The position numbers and the translations under genes are program-made. Source: Xenorhabdus budapestensis (lineage in GTDB: Bacteria > Pseudomonadota > Gammaproteobacteria > Enterobacterales > Enterobacteriaceae). Taken from it: a stretch of DNA of 64,000 bases. Location: the NCBI RefSeq assembly GCF_002632465.1, contig NZ_NIBS01000008.1, positions 1 through 64,000 on the forward strand, in the 5' to 3' direction. The notes under the pieces were generated by a model. It saw only the letters and a list, made by a program, of their open reading frames with translations, searched no databases and was not told where the DNA came from. Position 1 is the stretch's first letter. Each line of letters opens with the position of its first letter. Below are positions 49,735-60,129 of the stretch, one piece after another.

Positions 49735-52700
49735 ATGCCTAAGTTTTTTATAGAACGACCAATCTTTGCATGGGTAATTGCGATTATCACTATGCTTTCT
49801 GGTCTGTTGGCAATAATGAAATTACCTGTGGAGCAATATCCTTCTATTGCACCGCCATCGATTTCTATCTCAGCAAGTTATTCTGGCGCTGACGCAACAA
49901 CAGTACAGAATACGGTCACTCAAGTTATTGAGCAAAATATGAATGGGATCGATAACTTAGTGTACATGTCTTCTAGTAGTGACTCTGCCGGTCGCGTGAG
50001 TATCACACTCACCTTTGAAGCGAACACAGACCCTGATATTGCACAAGTGCAGGTACAAAATAAACTGCAACTGGCAATGCCTTTGTTACCTCAGGAAGTT
50101 CAACAGCAAGGCGTTAGCGTTGATAAAACAACCAGTTCATTTTTAATGGTCGCGGGCTTCATTTCTGAAGATGATTCTATGACTCAGGATGATATCTCCG
50201 ACTATGTTGGAGCCAGTGTCAAAGACTCACTCAGCCGCGTTACTGGTGTGGGTGAAGCAATGCTGCTTGGTACTCAGTATGCCATGCGTATCTGGCTCGA
50301 TCCTGACAAGTTAGTCAATTATAAAATGACTGTACAAGATGTCATGAAGGCCATCAAGGATCAGAACAACCAAGTTGCAGCCGGTCAGCTAGGGGGAACA
50401 CCTCCTGTTCCCGGGCAACGCCTAAATGTTTCCATCATTGCCCAGACACGTCTAAGTTCTCCCGAACAATTCAGCAAGATCCTGATACGTGTAAATCCTG
50501 ATGGTTCAAAAATCAGTCTGAGTGATGTAGCTACTGTTGAGCTTGGTGCTCAAAACTATGGCTTCATCGCCCGATTCAACGGTAAAGCTTCGTCAGGGCT
50601 CGGTATCAAATTAGCAACCGGTGCCAACGCCTTGGATACGTCTAAAGCTGTCAAGAAAGTACTGGCTGAACTGCAACCATTTTTCCCGCATGGTTTGACC
50701 GTTGTATATCCGTATGACACAACTCCCTTCGTTAAGATTTCTATTTTCGAAGTGGTGAAAACACTGGCAGAAGCTATCCTGCTGGTCTTCGTTGTCATGT
50801 ATCTGTTCCTGCAAAATTTCCGGGCAACATTGATCCCAACCATTGCGGTTCCGATCGTATTGCTGGGTACATTTTCAGTACTGGCCGCATTTGGTTACTC
50901 CATCAATACGTTAACCATGTTTGCCATGGTACTTGCCATCGGGTTACTTGTAGACGATGCCATCGTCGTGGTAGAAAACGTTGAGCGCGTCATGCAAGAA
51001 GAAGGGCTTTCACCAAAAGAAGCCACAAAAAAATCAATGGGACAGATCCAAAGTGCTCTGGTCGGTATCGCACTGGTACTTTCTGCGGTATTTGTTCCAA
51101 TGGCGTTCTTTGGTGGATCGACCGGTGCAATTTACCGTCAATTCTCGGTGACAATCGTCTCAGCAATGATATTGTCTGTATTTGTCGCCTTGATCCTGAC
51201 ACCAGCACTCTGTGCAACCATGCTTAAGCCCGTTACCAAAGGCAGCCATGGCATTCAAACCGGTTTCTTTGGCTGGTTTAACCGTTTGTTCGAAAAAAGT
51301 ACGCACCACTATACCGATAGTGTGGGGCGTATGTTACGTGGCACAGGACGTTATCTGCTGATTTATGTTGTACTGATCGCAGGTATGGCTCTGATATTCA
51401 TGCGTATACCCTCTTCTTTCCTTCCACAAGAAGATCAGGGTGTATTGCTGGCAATGGTTCAGTTACCTTCCGGATCAACTCAGGAGCAGACACAAAAAGT
51501 ATTGGATGAAGTTAATGATTACTTCTATACCGATGAAAAAGACGTTGTTCAATCTGTATTTACCTTAAACGGCTTTGGTTTTGCCGGTATGGGACAAAAT
51601 ATGGGGCTGGCCTTTGTTAGCTTAAAAGATTGGGATGAACGTAAGGCTGCAAAAGACAAAGTCCAGGCAATCCTAGACCGAGCTAACATCCGTTTTTCAC
51701 AAATCAAGGAAGGGATGGTATTCGCATTTAACATTCCGGCGATTGTGGAATTAGGCTCCTCCAGCGGTTTTGATTTCCAGCTAATTGATAGAGGGAACCT
51801 TGGACATGAAGCTCTGACAAATGCACGTAACCAATTACTAGGCATGGTCGCTCAACATCCCGATATGCTCACGAATGTTCGTCCAAATGGGCAAAATGAT
51901 ACTCCTCAGTACCGTTTCTATATTGATCAGGAGAAAGCAGAAGCACTGGGTGTTTCCGTCAATGACATCAACACAACATTAAGTACGATGTTTGGTGGTG
52001 CTTATATCAATGATTTCATCGACCGTGGCCGGGTCAAAAAGGTTTATATTCAGGCCAATTCAGCTTTCCGTATGTTGCCAAAAGATATTGGCAAGCTGTA
52101 TGTCCGTAACTACTACGGTGAAATGGTGCCATTCTCTGCGTTCATAGATACTTCCAAAGAACCGTGGATTTATGGTCCTCCGCGTCTGGAACGCTATAAT
52201 GGATTACCATCAATGGAAATCGTCGGTGAAGCTGCCCGCGGAAAAAGTACCGGTGATGCAATGGCCCTGATGGAAAAATTTGCTTCACAGTTGCCACCGG
52301 GTGTTGGCTATGACTGGACGGGAATGTCTTATCAGGAACGCTTATCAGGTAACCAAGCACCGGCACTATACGCTCTATCATTGATTGTCGTGTTCCTCTG
52401 TCTGGCAGCACTGTATGAAAGTTGGTCCATACCATTCTCTGTAATGTTAGTTGTACCACTAGGGGTTATTGGTGCATTGCTGGCAACTTTAATTCGTGGC
52501 CTGGACAACGATATCTACTTTAAAGTAGGTTTGCTAACAACAATCGGTCTGTCTGCAAAGAATGCCATCCTTATCGTTGAATTCGCCAAAGATTTGCTAG
52601 AGAAGGAAGGTAAAGGACTAATAGAAGCAACCTTGGAAGCCGCGAGAATGCGTTTACGTCCGATTCTGATGACTTCTTTAGCCTTTATGCTAGGTGTCAT

Positions 52701-52869
52701 GCCTTTGGTCTTGAGCAATGGTGCTGGCTCTGGAGCTCAAAATGCCGTAGGAACTGGCGTACTGGGAGGTATGATTGCTGCAACATCGTTGGCAATCTAT
52801 TTCGTCCCTGTATTCTTTGTTGTAATTAGACGCCGTTTTAGCAAAAAAAATGAGGATTATACCCTATAG
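49735..52869 (+). CDS. acrB: RND multidrug efflux pump AcrB
   Basis: AcrB is the proton-driven inner-membrane drug pump of the AcrAB-TolC system. The 1044 residues have 12 membrane segments, [20 protein letters not shown] at the start, the proton-relay pair Asp-Asp in [20 protein letters not shown], and the relay Lys in [16 protein letters not shown]. The C-terminus is short (KKNEDYTL); the last codons coincide with the end of an intergenic repeat element, whereas E. coli AcrB ends with a different, longer tail. Confidence 0.97.
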   Translation: MPKFFIERPIFAWVIAIITMLSGLLAIMKLPVEQYPSIAPPSISISASYSGADATTVQNTVTQVIEQNMNGIDNLVYMSSSSDSAGRVSITLTFEANTDPDIAQVQVQNKLQLAMPLLPQEVQQQGVSVDKTTSSFLMVAGFISEDDSMTQDDISDYVGASVKDSLSRVTGVGEAMLLGTQYAMRIWLDPDKLVNYKMTVQDVMKAIKDQNNQVAAGQLGGTPPVPGQRLNVSIIAQTRLSSPEQFSKILIRVNPDGSKISLSDVATVELGAQNYGFIARFNGKASSGLGIKLATGANALDTSKAVKKVLAELQPFFPHGLTVVYPYDTTPFVKISIFEVVKTLAEAILLVFVVMYLFLQNFRATLIPTIAVPIVLLGTFSVLAAFGYSINTLTMFAMVLAIGLLVDDAIVVVENVERVMQEEGLSPKEATKKSMGQIQSALVGIALVLSAVFVPMAFFGGSTGAIYRQFSVTIVSAMILSVFVALILTPALCATMLKPVTKGSHGIQTGFFGWFNRLFEKSTHHYTDSVGRMLRGTGRYLLIYVVLIAGMALIFMRIPSSFLPQEDQGVLLAMVQLPSGSTQEQTQKVLDEVNDYFYTDEKDVVQSVFTLNGFGFAGMGQNMGLAFVSLKDWDERKAAKDKVQAILDRANIRFSQIKEGMVFAFNIPAIVELGSSSGFDFQLIDRGNLGHEALTNARNQLLGMVAQHPDMLTNVRPNGQNDTPQYRFYIDQEKAEALGVSVNDINTTLSTMFGGAYINDFIDRGRVKKVYIQANSAFRMLPKDIGKLYVRNYYGEMVPFSAFIDTSKEPWIYGPPRLERYNGLPSMEIVGEAARGKSTGDAMALMEKFASQLPPGVGYDWTGMSYQERLSGNQAPALYALSLIVVFLCLAALYESWSIPFSVMLVVPLGVIGALLATLIRGLDNDIYFKVGLLTTIGLSAKNAILIVEFAKDLLEKEGKGLIEATLEAARMRLRPILMTSLAFMLGVMPLVLSNGAGSGAQNAVGTGVLGGMIAATSLAIYFVPVFFVVIRRRFSKKNEDYTL

Positions 52870-53035
52870 ATTTCAAGATGCAGCGCGACGGCAAGGGAAC
52901 GAATTTGCCCATCCAAAGGCAGGCCTCCGGTGAGAGGCAGGAGCCTCTCATTAATCCCCGGTAACACAGATAACTATGTGATCGGGGTGAGTGAACACAG
53001 CCAACAAAGCGGCAACTTGAAAGATGACGGGAATA
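52858..53035. repeat. Intergenic repeat element A (about 178 bp)
   Basis: The element starts TATACCC at the last codons of acrB and ends GGGAATA. It has inverted ends (left TTTCAAGATGCAGCG, right CGGCAACTTGAAAGATGACG, read in opposite senses) and an inner part with CAGATAACTATGTGATCGGG and GAGTGAACACAGCCAAC, shared with element B. No transposase is present. It looks like a non-autonomous repeat of the MITE or ERIC kind common in these genera. Confidence 0.7.
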
Positions 53036-53075
53036 AAATACATTTCATCTCCTCAATAAATCCAGTAATTAACTT

Positions 53076-53099
53076 AAAAGGCCACATCCGTGGCCTTTT
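53076..53099 (+). terminator. Terminator of acrAB
   Basis: AAAAGGCCAC pairs perfectly with GTGGCCTTTT around an ATCC loop, about 200 bases after acrB, beyond repeat element A. Confidence 0.85.
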
Positions 53100-53370
53100 A
53101 TATCAAGCCAATAACATCAACAACAAAACATCTTCTCATGTATCCAACATGGAAAATCACCTTTACCACAGTCAAAATAAATATTTATGAAAAATAGCCT
53201 ACATTTAAAATGTGATATCTTTACGTTTTTTATAATAAATGGAAGATAAGTTAGTAACTTGACACCTGTTTCTTCTGATTACACCTTTAATGGTAAAAAG
53301 TGTTCCCCCTTGATGATGATATATGTAATAATGACGTTATATTGATTTTGAAAGTTCCAATACAATTACC

Positions 53371-53535
53371 CATACCCAAGTCAAATTCAAGTTGCAGCGT
53401 GATAACAAACAACTTACAAGCCTCCAGAAGCATAGATAACTATACCCAGTAACTGTGCTTAGATAACATATGTGAGTGAACGCAGCCAACGCTATAACCA
53501 GCAAAAAAGTAGCAATTTGAAAGATGGAGGGTATA
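53371..53535. repeat. Intergenic repeat element B (about 165 bp)
   Basis: A diverged copy of the same family as element A: left end CATACCC then TTCAAGTTGCAGCG, inner AGCATAGATAACTATACCC and GAGTGAACGCAGCCAAC, right end GCAATTTGAAAGATGGAGGG followed by TATA. ORFs called across it are chance frames. Confidence 0.7.
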
Positions 53536-53829
53536 TAATGATTTTTGTACCTACTTGCTATAACATCTACTATATTAGTATAATCCAATATATTTGATGA
53601 CATATGTGTTTACATCCATATTTTTTGTAGCATGCTAGCTTTTGACCTTAATTAAGTGTAAATTGCTCACCTTTAAAAAAGCGTGTTGGTGAACGCAAAA
53701 AATATAGAGTCTTATTATTAATAAATAATAATCATGTTTTGATAGGCTTAATTCTAAAAGAACGACTATAATAATTGATATGTATAAGCCTTAGCTCAAA
53801 TAATCCGTGCGTTGTTTACGGGGGTGATT

Positions 53830-54198
53830 ATGGATGAATATTCACCAAGAAGACATGATATTGCTGAATTAAAGTACTTATGTGAAAATTTAATTCCCGA
53901 AGCATTTTCAGTGTTGAATCGCACTGATAATCATTGGATAAACGACCTTACTTCTGAAAAAAGCTTAAGACTAAACGAATTTATCGAACACATTACTGTG
54001 TTTGTTTGGAGTTTTAAAATTAAATATACTGATAACTACAACCTCAGTACCTTAATTGATAAATATCTGGATGAAACATATAACTTGTTTGGAAGTGATA
54101 AGATAAGCTTTGTTGAACTGACAAAGTGGCAAAGAACAAATGAACGCTTAACTAGCATTCTGTTACATGATTTGAACGCTTCTTTAAGTAAAATCTGA
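53830..54198 (+). CDS. tomB: Hha antitoxin-like protein TomB
   Basis: TomB (YbaJ) is the partner of Hha and counteracts its toxicity. The 122 residues begin MDEYSPRRHDIAELKYLCENL as in E. coli, with NEFIEHITVFVWSFKIKY in the middle. I start at the ATG at 53830, preceded by GGGGGTG; a six-codon upstream extension is not supported. The C-terminus differs from E. coli. It is 46 bases upstream of hha in one transcript. Confidence 0.92.
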   Translation: MDEYSPRRHDIAELKYLCENLIPEAFSVLNRTDNHWINDLTSEKSLRLNEFIEHITVFVWSFKIKYTDNYNLSTLIDKYLDETYNLFGSDKISFVELTKWQRTNERLTSILLHDLNASLSKI

Positions 54199-54244
54199 TA
54201 AATATATTCCTAACTATTTTTATACCAAATAAGATAAGGCTATT

Positions 54245-54448
54245 ATGACTAAAACTGACTATCTGATGCGTTTGAGAAAATGCACTTCTATTGAAACACT
54301 GGAACGTGTAATTGAGAAAAATAAATACGAGCTTTCGGATGATGAACTAGAACTGTTCTATTCCGCCGCTGATCACCGTTTAGCTGAACTCACCATGAAT
54401 AAACTCTATGATAAAATCCCATCATCTGTTTGGAAATTTGTCCGCTAA
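54245..54448 (+). CDS. hha: Haemolysin-expression modulator Hha
   Basis: Hha is a 67-residue partner of H-NS that silences horizontally acquired genes. The sequence [20 protein letters not shown], then [18 protein letters not shown] and the final VWKFVR is nearly identical to E. coli Hha/YmoA. The tomB-hha pair is a toxin-antitoxin-like module as in E. coli. Confidence 0.97.
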   Translation: MTKTDYLMRLRKCTSIETLERVIEKNKYELSDDELELFYSAADHRLAELTMNKLYDKIPSSVWKFVR

Positions 54449-54477
54449 GCTGCTGTGATCAGATAGGAAGTAGTGAA

Positions 54478-54498
54478 AGCCGGTAACTATTATCGGCT
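54478..54498 (+). terminator. Terminator after hha
   Basis: AGCCGGTAA pairs with TTATCGGCT (one mismatch) with a three-base loop, 30 bases past hha. A second hairpin, ATCGGT / ACCGAT, follows at about 54507-54528. Confidence 0.5.
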
Positions 54499-54570
54499 CC
54501 CCATATATCGGTCGATATGTAAACCGATTGTAGGGTAAAGATGGTGGGTTAAAAACCGCGTCTCGAAAAT

Positions 54571-54684
54571 GGGTGAGGGCTCTACCAGCAACATTCCAGC
54601 ACACACATCCCCTGCTATGGCTGCTTCTTTCCAGACCTGACCAAGTTAACAAGTTAGCGTTGCGGGAGAACCAATAGAGCCCCC
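54571..54684 (-). ncRNA. ffs: 4.5S RNA (SRP RNA)
   Basis: On the minus strand the 114-base gene starts GGGGGCTCTATTGGTTCTCC and ends in GAGCCCTCACCC, the closing stem of E. coli 4.5S RNA, with the conserved Ffh-binding loop GGTCAGGTCTGGAAAGAAGC near the middle. Compared with E. coli, the pair closing the GGAA tetraloop changes from C-G to U-A on both sides, which keeps the helix. It scaffolds the signal recognition particle. It is convergent with hha, near the same position as in E. coli. Confidence 0.95.
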
Positions 54685-55554
54685 ATTGACGTTAGCTTTA
54701 AACTTCAAAGCGGCCGCCATTATCTTTCATACAACTTCAAATAGCAAGCCACTCCAATTTAAATGCCCATTTATTACCCACAATGATAGGTAAATCTTCA
54801 AAAAAGTTGTTTTAACATACAAAACAGCTTATAGGTTCATGTCATCACTGGCAATTTGTTCAATTGTAATAACAAAGCAACTCAGGCTCCATGAAATCAG
54901 AGCCTATTCATTTGATTGAGTATCATTATCCGAACCAAAATAGAGATGCTATCTTTTAAGGATTAATACATAAGAGTTACAATCGTGCTCTTAACCAAAA
55001 TAACAAATAAAATAGTTTAATAAGATAGATCATTAGTACTTTCCTATTTAAATATATTTAATCAACATCATGTTTGAAAAATGGTGTTTAAAGAATTGCG
55101 CTTAAAAATTTGTGTTTGATCACATCAAAAAAACTATTAACCTAAATATCTAATCAATAAAAATGACTGGCACAACTAACAAACATAATAATCAATAAAC
55201 AAACTTGGTAGCTAAAATATCAATTTAAAATGATGTAATGAAGTTTATGAAATCTATCAAAACATACTCACTTCAACCATCATGTCACTTACCCACATAG
55301 TTCTGATAAAAAACATCTATAAAAATAGCCATAAAAATCAAAAAATAATAATAAAACCAAACACCTATCGCATTCTTTAATAAGTATTGATAAGATTAAT
55401 AACACCCTATTTCATTTCATGATGAAAACATAAAGACAAACTTTACAAATTGAATAGATTTTTTATTTTATGAAGAAGATAAAAAATCCATCAGAAATTA
55501 ATATATTATTATTTTATAAAGACTTACCTAATATTACAAAAATAAGGGCACATT
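54685..55554. other. 870-base AT-rich region without genes
   Basis: No ORF of useful length, tRNA or known small RNA is visible between ffs and tesB. In E. coli this stretch holds ybaZ (an alkyltransferase-like gene) and ybaY (a lipoprotein gene). Only AT-rich runs remain, so both seem to have been deleted or eroded. The ffs and tesB promoters must lie inside it. Confidence 0.6.
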
Positions 55555-56424
55555 ATGAGTCAGGCATTGCAAAATTTAATCAACCTGATGCATCTGGAAA
55601 AGATTGAAGAAGGGATTTACCGGGGACAAAGTGAAGATTTGGGATTTCCTCAAGTTTTTGGGGGGCAAGTTATTGGTCAATCTCTATATGCAGGAAAGCA
55701 AACTGTTACAGATGAGCGCATACTGAACTCCTTCCACAGCTATTTTCTCCGGCCTGGTGATAGTCATAAACCAATTATTTACGATGTTGAAATATTACGT
55801 GATGGAGCCAGTTTCAGTGCCCGCCGTATCAGTGCCATACAAAATGGCCACCCTATTTTTTACATGACAGCTTCTTTTCAGGCTCACGAAGAAGGTTTTG
55901 AACACCAGGGTCCAATGCCAAAAGTTCCTCTACCTGAAACGTTAGCACCTCAACAAGAAATAATTAAGAATATCTCTCATCAACTGCCTGACAAACTGAA
56001 AAGTGTGTTTTCAGCTTCTCCCCCGTTAGAAATAAGACCTATTAATTTCCATCGCTCTATTAATAATTCATCAGAAGAGCCTATTCGTTACGTCTGGTTT
56101 CGTAGCAATGGCAAGCTGCCGGAAGAACTCTATATTCATTATTGTCTACTAGGTTACGCCTCAGATTTAAATTTTTTACCTACATCATTACAACCTCATA
56201 ACGTTCATTTTATGGAGAAAGGCATCCAGGTTGCCACTATTGATCACTCTATGTGGTATCACCGCCCATTTAGGATGGATGACTGGCTACTTTATGCAAT
56301 TGAGAGCCCCTCAGCATCAGGAGGTCGTGGCTTTGTTCGTGGTCATATTTATAACCGTGGAGGTGTACTTATTGCCTCTACTACTCAGGAGGGTGTGATC
56401 CGTAAGCGAAAACATACTCAATAA
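55555..56424 (+). CDS. tesB: Acyl-CoA thioesterase II
   Basis: TesB hydrolyses medium- and long-chain acyl-CoA in the cytoplasm. It is a double hot-dog protein: first unit [17 protein letters not shown], then [16 protein letters not shown]; second with [14 protein letters not shown] and the catalytic Asp/Thr/Gln set implied by [18 protein letters not shown] and TQEGVIRKR. The 289 residues match E. coli TesB (286). It is convergent with amtB. Confidence 0.96.
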   Translation: MSQALQNLINLMHLEKIEEGIYRGQSEDLGFPQVFGGQVIGQSLYAGKQTVTDERILNSFHSYFLRPGDSHKPIIYDVEILRDGASFSARRISAIQNGHPIFYMTASFQAHEEGFEHQGPMPKVPLPETLAPQQEIIKNISHQLPDKLKSVFSASPPLEIRPINFHRSINNSSEEPIRYVWFRSNGKLPEELYIHYCLLGYASDLNFLPTSLQPHNVHFMEKGIQVATIDHSMWYHRPFRMDDWLLYAIESPSASGGRGFVRGHIYNRGGVLIASTTQEGVIRKRKHTQ

Positions 56425-56425
56425 A

Positions 56426-56469
56426 CGAAACCCCAAGAGCATAGATAAACTATGCCTTGGGGTATTTCG
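56426..56469. terminator. Bidirectional terminator (tesB / amtB)
   Basis: A long imperfect hairpin, CGAAACCCCAAG-AGCATAG facing CTATGC-CTTGGGG-TATTTCG, lies between the convergent genes. Its apex AGCATAGATAAACTATGC resembles the centre of the repeat family. Confidence 0.7.
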
Positions 56470-56530
56470 AGAACGGGACAACATAATCAACAAAACAAAA
56501 AGTAGAAAAGTGGGCGTTTAAACAAACTAA

Positions 56531-57811
56531 TCAGTTATAAGCACTTTCTCCGTGTGAAGTAATATCCAACCCCTCTCTTTCTGATTCAACGCTAATACGT
56601 AATCCAACCGCCAGGTCAGCAATCTTGAATGAGAAATAAGCGGTTACGGCTGACCAAACAACACACACCAATATACTGATAACCTGTATGCCAAATTGTC
56701 TTAGAATAGTCATTCCTTCCGCAAACCCTGTTCCCCCCAACGCGGAAGCAGTAAAAATACTTGTTAATAAACAACCAACAATACCGCATACGCCATGAAC
56801 ACCAAAAACATCACAAACATCATCAACACGCAACCAACGTTTTAATACGACTACGCCCCACAAACCGATGAACCCGGCAATCACACCAATGACTAGAGCC
56901 CCTCCAATGCCGACTGTTGCAGCAGCAGGAGTGATAGCAACCAGTCCAGCAATACAACCAGAGCATGCACCTAAAAGAGAAGGCTTATCGCGTAATAACC
57001 ATTCTGAAGAAATCCATGACAGTACTGCGCCTGCCGTTGCTACCATTGTGTTCACTAATGCCAGAGCTGCAATAGCATTCACGGCCCCTGCAGAGCCAAC
57101 ATTGAATCCAAACCAGCCAATATAAAGAACTGCTGTGCCAATAAAAGTCATGGGTAAGTTGTGTGGTTTAAAAGCTTCCTTACCAAACCCTGAACGCTTA
57201 CCCAGTAAGTAAGCACCTACTAAACCCGCAACCGCAGCATTAATATGTACAACCGTTCCACCTGCAAAATCCAATGCGCCATCCTGGGCCAGCCAACCAC
57301 CACCCCATACCATATGAGCCATAGGAATATAGGAAGCAGTAAACCACAAGACAATGAAAATCAATAAGGCAGAAAAACGGACTCTTTCACACAAAGCTCC
57401 AACAACCAAAGCTACAGTGATACAACCAAAAGCTCCCTGAAAAACGACATAAATCAATTTATAGAAACTGCCATTTAAATCAGTAATGGATAAGTTTTTC
57501 AACATAACTTGCGTTAATCCCCCAAAGAAAGGGTTTCCTGCCTCAAAAGCCATGCTATACCCATAAATAACCCAGAGCACACAAACAAGTGAAAAACTTA
57601 CTATCACTTGTGACATCAATGACAGAACATTCTTACGACGCAGCAACCCACCATAAAATAAAGCAATACCAGGTATCGTCATAAAAATCACAAGAATCGT
57701 ATTTATCAGCATGAATACCGTATCAGCTTTATCAACCGTGTTTCCCGCAGCAAAAGCACAAGAAGGTATACCGACTATGATGCTGATAATAGCTAACCAT
57801 TGTTTTCTCAT
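56531..57811 (-). CDS. amtB: Ammonium transporter AmtB
   Basis: AmtB conducts ammonia/ammonium across the inner membrane. The 426 residues start with a signal peptide (MRKQWLAIISIIVGIPSCAFA) and have 11 membrane segments, with the twin histidines implied by GGTVVHINAAVAGLVGAY and VFGVHGVCGIVGCLLTS. The C-terminal tail is the GlnK-contact region. It follows glnK by 15 bases on the same strand, one nitrogen-controlled operon. Confidence 0.96.
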   Translation of the reverse strand: MRKQWLAIISIIVGIPSCAFAAGNTVDKADTVFMLINTILVIFMTIPGIALFYGGLLRRKNVLSLMSQVIVSFSLVCVLWVIYGYSMAFEAGNPFFGGLTQVMLKNLSITDLNGSFYKLIYVVFQGAFGCITVALVVGALCERVRFSALLIFIVLWFTASYIPMAHMVWGGGWLAQDGALDFAGGTVVHINAAVAGLVGAYLLGKRSGFGKEAFKPHNLPMTFIGTAVLYIGWFGFNVGSAGAVNAIAALALVNTMVATAGAVLSWISSEWLLRDKPSLLGACSGCIAGLVAITPAAATVGIGGALVIGVIAGFIGLWGVVVLKRWLRVDDVCDVFGVHGVCGIVGCLLTSIFTASALGGTGFAEGMTILRQFGIQVISILVCVVWSAVTAYFSFKIADLAVGLRISVESEREGLDITSHGESAYN

Positions 57812-57826
57812 TTTTCACCTTCCCAT

Positions 57827-58165
57827 TCACAGTGCTGCATCATTCGTTTCATCTGTCCTAATCCTGACAGCATGCTGTAATTCAAAGACAAAAATCTTGC
57901 CATCTCCCATTTTCCCAGTGAAAGCAGCTTGTTTTATAACATGAATGATTTCTTCTACTCGTTCATCATGAGTAGCAATGTCAATTTTTACTTTGGGCAA
58001 GAAATTGACACTGTATTCAGCTCCTCGGTAAAGCTCTGAATGACCTTTTTGACGCCCAAATCCCTTTACTTCTGTAACGGTCATACCTTGTATACCTATA
58101 TCAGAAAGAGCTTCCCGTACCTCTTCTAATTTAAAGGGCTTAATGATGGTAGTGATCAGTTTCAT
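57827..58165 (-). CDS. glnK: PII signal protein GlnK
   Basis: GlnK is a trimeric nitrogen sensor that plugs AmtB when glutamine is high. The 112 residues begin MKLITTIIKPFKLEEV; the T-loop RGAEYSVNFLPK carries the uridylylated Tyr51. I start at the ATG at 58165 after GGGGGGAGT; an upstream 17-codon extension is spurious. A sigma-54 promoter and an NtrC site are found upstream. Confidence 0.97.
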   Translation of the reverse strand: MKLITTIIKPFKLEEVREALSDIGIQGMTVTEVKGFGRQKGHSELYRGAEYSVNFLPKVKIDIATHDERVEEIIHVIKQAAFTGKMGDGKIFVFELQHAVRIRTDETNDAAL

Positions 58166-58228
58166 ACTCCCCCCGTTTTTGTCTGTATTTGTAAAATGGT
58201 ATTTGCAGGAACGCATTACAAAGATATT

Positions 58229-58244
58229 TGCAAAGGGGATGCCA
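58229..58244 (-). promoter_or_regulatory. Sigma-54 promoter of glnK-amtB
   Basis: On the minus strand TGGCATCCCCTTTGCA matches the -24/-12 consensus (TGGCAC, five bases, TTGCA), 64 bases upstream of the glnK ATG. Confidence 0.9.
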
Positions 58245-58309
58245 AGAATTTAAAATTACTTATAATCAAATAGTTACAAATAATTCGTATTGATAGGAAA
58301 TGTAAGACA

Positions 58310-58334
58310 GGGAGTAACCTTTTCAGTTACTCCC
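58310..58334 (-). terminator. Hairpin downstream of mdlB
   Basis: GGGAGTAAC pairs with GTTACTCCC across a seven-base loop, 11 bases past the mdlB stop on the minus strand. The T-run is weak. It sits between the NtrC site and the sigma-54 promoter. Confidence 0.6.
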
Positions 58335-58338
58335 AATA

Positions 58339-58355
58339 TGCACGCTAAATGTGCA
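58339..58355. promoter_or_regulatory. Probable NtrC enhancer site
   Basis: TGCACGCTAAATGTGCA has the half-sites TGCAC and GTGCA in the 17-base spacing of the NtrC consensus, about 100 bases upstream of the sigma-54 promoter. It overlaps the mdlB stop codon (58345-58347). Confidence 0.7.
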
Positions 58356-60129
58356 GAGGTTCATTTAATGTTTCACCAACCTGTTGAAGCTGATACATCT
58401 GGTAATAACGGCCACACCTTGCCAATAGCTGTTGATGCTGACCTTGTTCTACAATTGCACCACGATGCAGCACGAATATAGAATCAGCCTCAACAATCGT
58501 TGAAAGGCGGTGAGCTATAATCACTAAGGTTGTGTGTTTACGGATCATCCGTAGAGCTTGTTGTATAGATTGTTCTGTTCCCGAATCAATATTCGCTGTT
58601 GCTTCATCCAAAATCAAAATTTGCGGTGTTTGTACCAAAACCCGTGCCATTGCCAGAAGCTGTTTTTGTCCGGCAGAAAGAGTATTTCCTTGTTCTCCCA
58701 GCCTTGAATTTATACCTCTCGGTAACTTACGAACAAACTCAGCCAGTTGTACAACTTCCAGAACCTGCCAGACTTTTTCCTCACTAATATTTCGCCCTAA
58801 TGTAATATTGTCGAAGAATGAGGTAGCCAAGACGACAGGATCTTGTTGAACCATTGCCACACCATTGCGCAAAACAGTATGGGAGAGAGAAGATACTGAT
58901 CGTCCATCAAGATAAATATCACCGTCTTGCCATGGGTAATACCCCATCAGCAAATTGGCCAACGTACTTTTGCCACTCCCAGTATGACCAACAAGCGCAA
59001 TAAAGCCCCGTGACGGTACATGCAAATTGATATTATGTAACACAACTTTTTCATTGCGATAGGAAAAGCTTAAGTTTTCGACATCAATTCTGCCACTTGC
59101 CAAAGCTTGTTGATCAACACCATACTTCTGCTGTGGACTATCCATTAACTCAAAAACCCGTTCGCCTGAGACCACGGCTTGCTGTAATAACGATTGTTGG
59201 GCTGTCAGCTCAATCAGTGGTTCATTTAGACGTCCAAGATAGCTGATGAATGCATACAATACCCCAATCCCAATAAAATCCGTTCCCTGAAAGCCAAACA
59301 GTAACAATAGACCACACAACACTGCAGCAGAAAACAAGCTCAATAAAGGTCTTAACAGAATGCCATCCAATCGTAATGCCTGCATACGAGCCTGATAGTG
59401 GGCCCGATTAGTGGCAAACAATTTCTCACCAAAACGCGCTTGCTGACGAAATTGCTGAATGACAGTCATGCCATTAATGGCCTCATTAAAAATATTATTA
59501 ATATCAGCAAGATAATATCGAACCCGCCGAATAATCGGTGTACTGAAACGCTGATAAATTATAATCACAAGAAAAACAGCAGGAAAGATCATCAGTGCAA
59601 CACACGCCATACGCCAATCCAAAAAGAACATTGCTATCAACATTGCTCCAATCAGCGCAACACTACGAAAAACAGTAGGGATGACATTCACAAATAGATC
59701 TTTGATAACCTCAGTATCATTCGTCACACGAGATATTAATTGCCCAACAGGTTGGTTATCGAAAGTACTCAAAGGCTGACGTAGAGCTGAATCCATGACA
59801 TCCGTCCTGATCTGCTGTACGACATCAATAGATGCCTGGTTAAACAGCAAGGACTGGAAATAATGTAAAGCAGCCGCCACCAGCTGTAATATCAAAAACA
59901 CAACTGCAAGACCACTAACAACATCAAGTGGAAGATTGCCAGTTGAAACTATGTGATCGATAAAATAGCTGATAATCATCGGGCCACTGACTTCAGCCAA
60001 TGCAGCAATCCATAACATCAATACAGCCAGACCAATTGGCTTACGATAGTTTTTACTGTAAGCCAACAGGCGTTTTAACGATGACCAGAGTTTACGCGTA
60101 TTAGATTTCTCCATATCAGTATTACTCAT
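58345..60129 (-). CDS. mdlB: ABC multidrug half-transporter MdlB
   Basis: MdlB is one half of a heterodimeric ABC exporter. The 594 residues from [10 protein letters not shown] have six membrane segments, then Walker [15 protein letters not shown], signature [15 protein letters not shown] (LSVGQ in E. coli) and [17 protein letters not shown] chose the ATG at 60129, which overlaps the end of mdlA by eight bases; a much longer upstream frame is spurious. Substrate unknown. Confidence 0.93.
   Translation of the reverse strand: MSNTDMEKSNTRKLWSSLKRLLAYSKNYRKPIGLAVLMLWIAALAEVSGPMIISYFIDHIVSTGNLPLDVVSGLAVVFLILQLVAAALHYFQSLLFNQASIDVVQQIRTDVMDSALRQPLSTFDNQPVGQLISRVTNDTEVIKDLFVNVIPTVFRSVALIGAMLIAMFFLDWRMACVALMIFPAVFLVIIIYQRFSTPIIRRVRYYLADINNIFNEAINGMTVIQQFRQQARFGEKLFATNRAHYQARMQALRLDGILLRPLLSLFSAAVLCGLLLLFGFQGTDFIGIGVLYAFISYLGRLNEPLIELTAQQSLLQQAVVSGERVFELMDSPQQKYGVDQQALASGRIDVENLSFSYRNEKVVLHNINLHVPSRGFIALVGHTGSGKSTLANLLMGYYPWQDGDIYLDGRSVSSLSHTVLRNGVAMVQQDPVVLATSFFDNITLGRNISEEKVWQVLEVVQLAEFVRKLPRGINSRLGEQGNTLSAGQKQLLAMARVLVQTPQILILDEATANIDSGTEQSIQQALRMIRKHTTLVIIAHRLSTIVEADSIFVLHRGAIVEQGQHQQLLARCGRYYQMYQLQQVGETLNEPLHI

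Noticed and set aside
52930..53190. An 86-codon ORF on the plus strand across repeat element A
   Set aside because: It reads through a repeat and terminator, has no ribosome site and shows no protein pattern.
53337..53603. An 88-codon ORF on the minus strand over repeat element B
   Set aside because: It is produced by translation of the repeat, with no ribosome site or family match.
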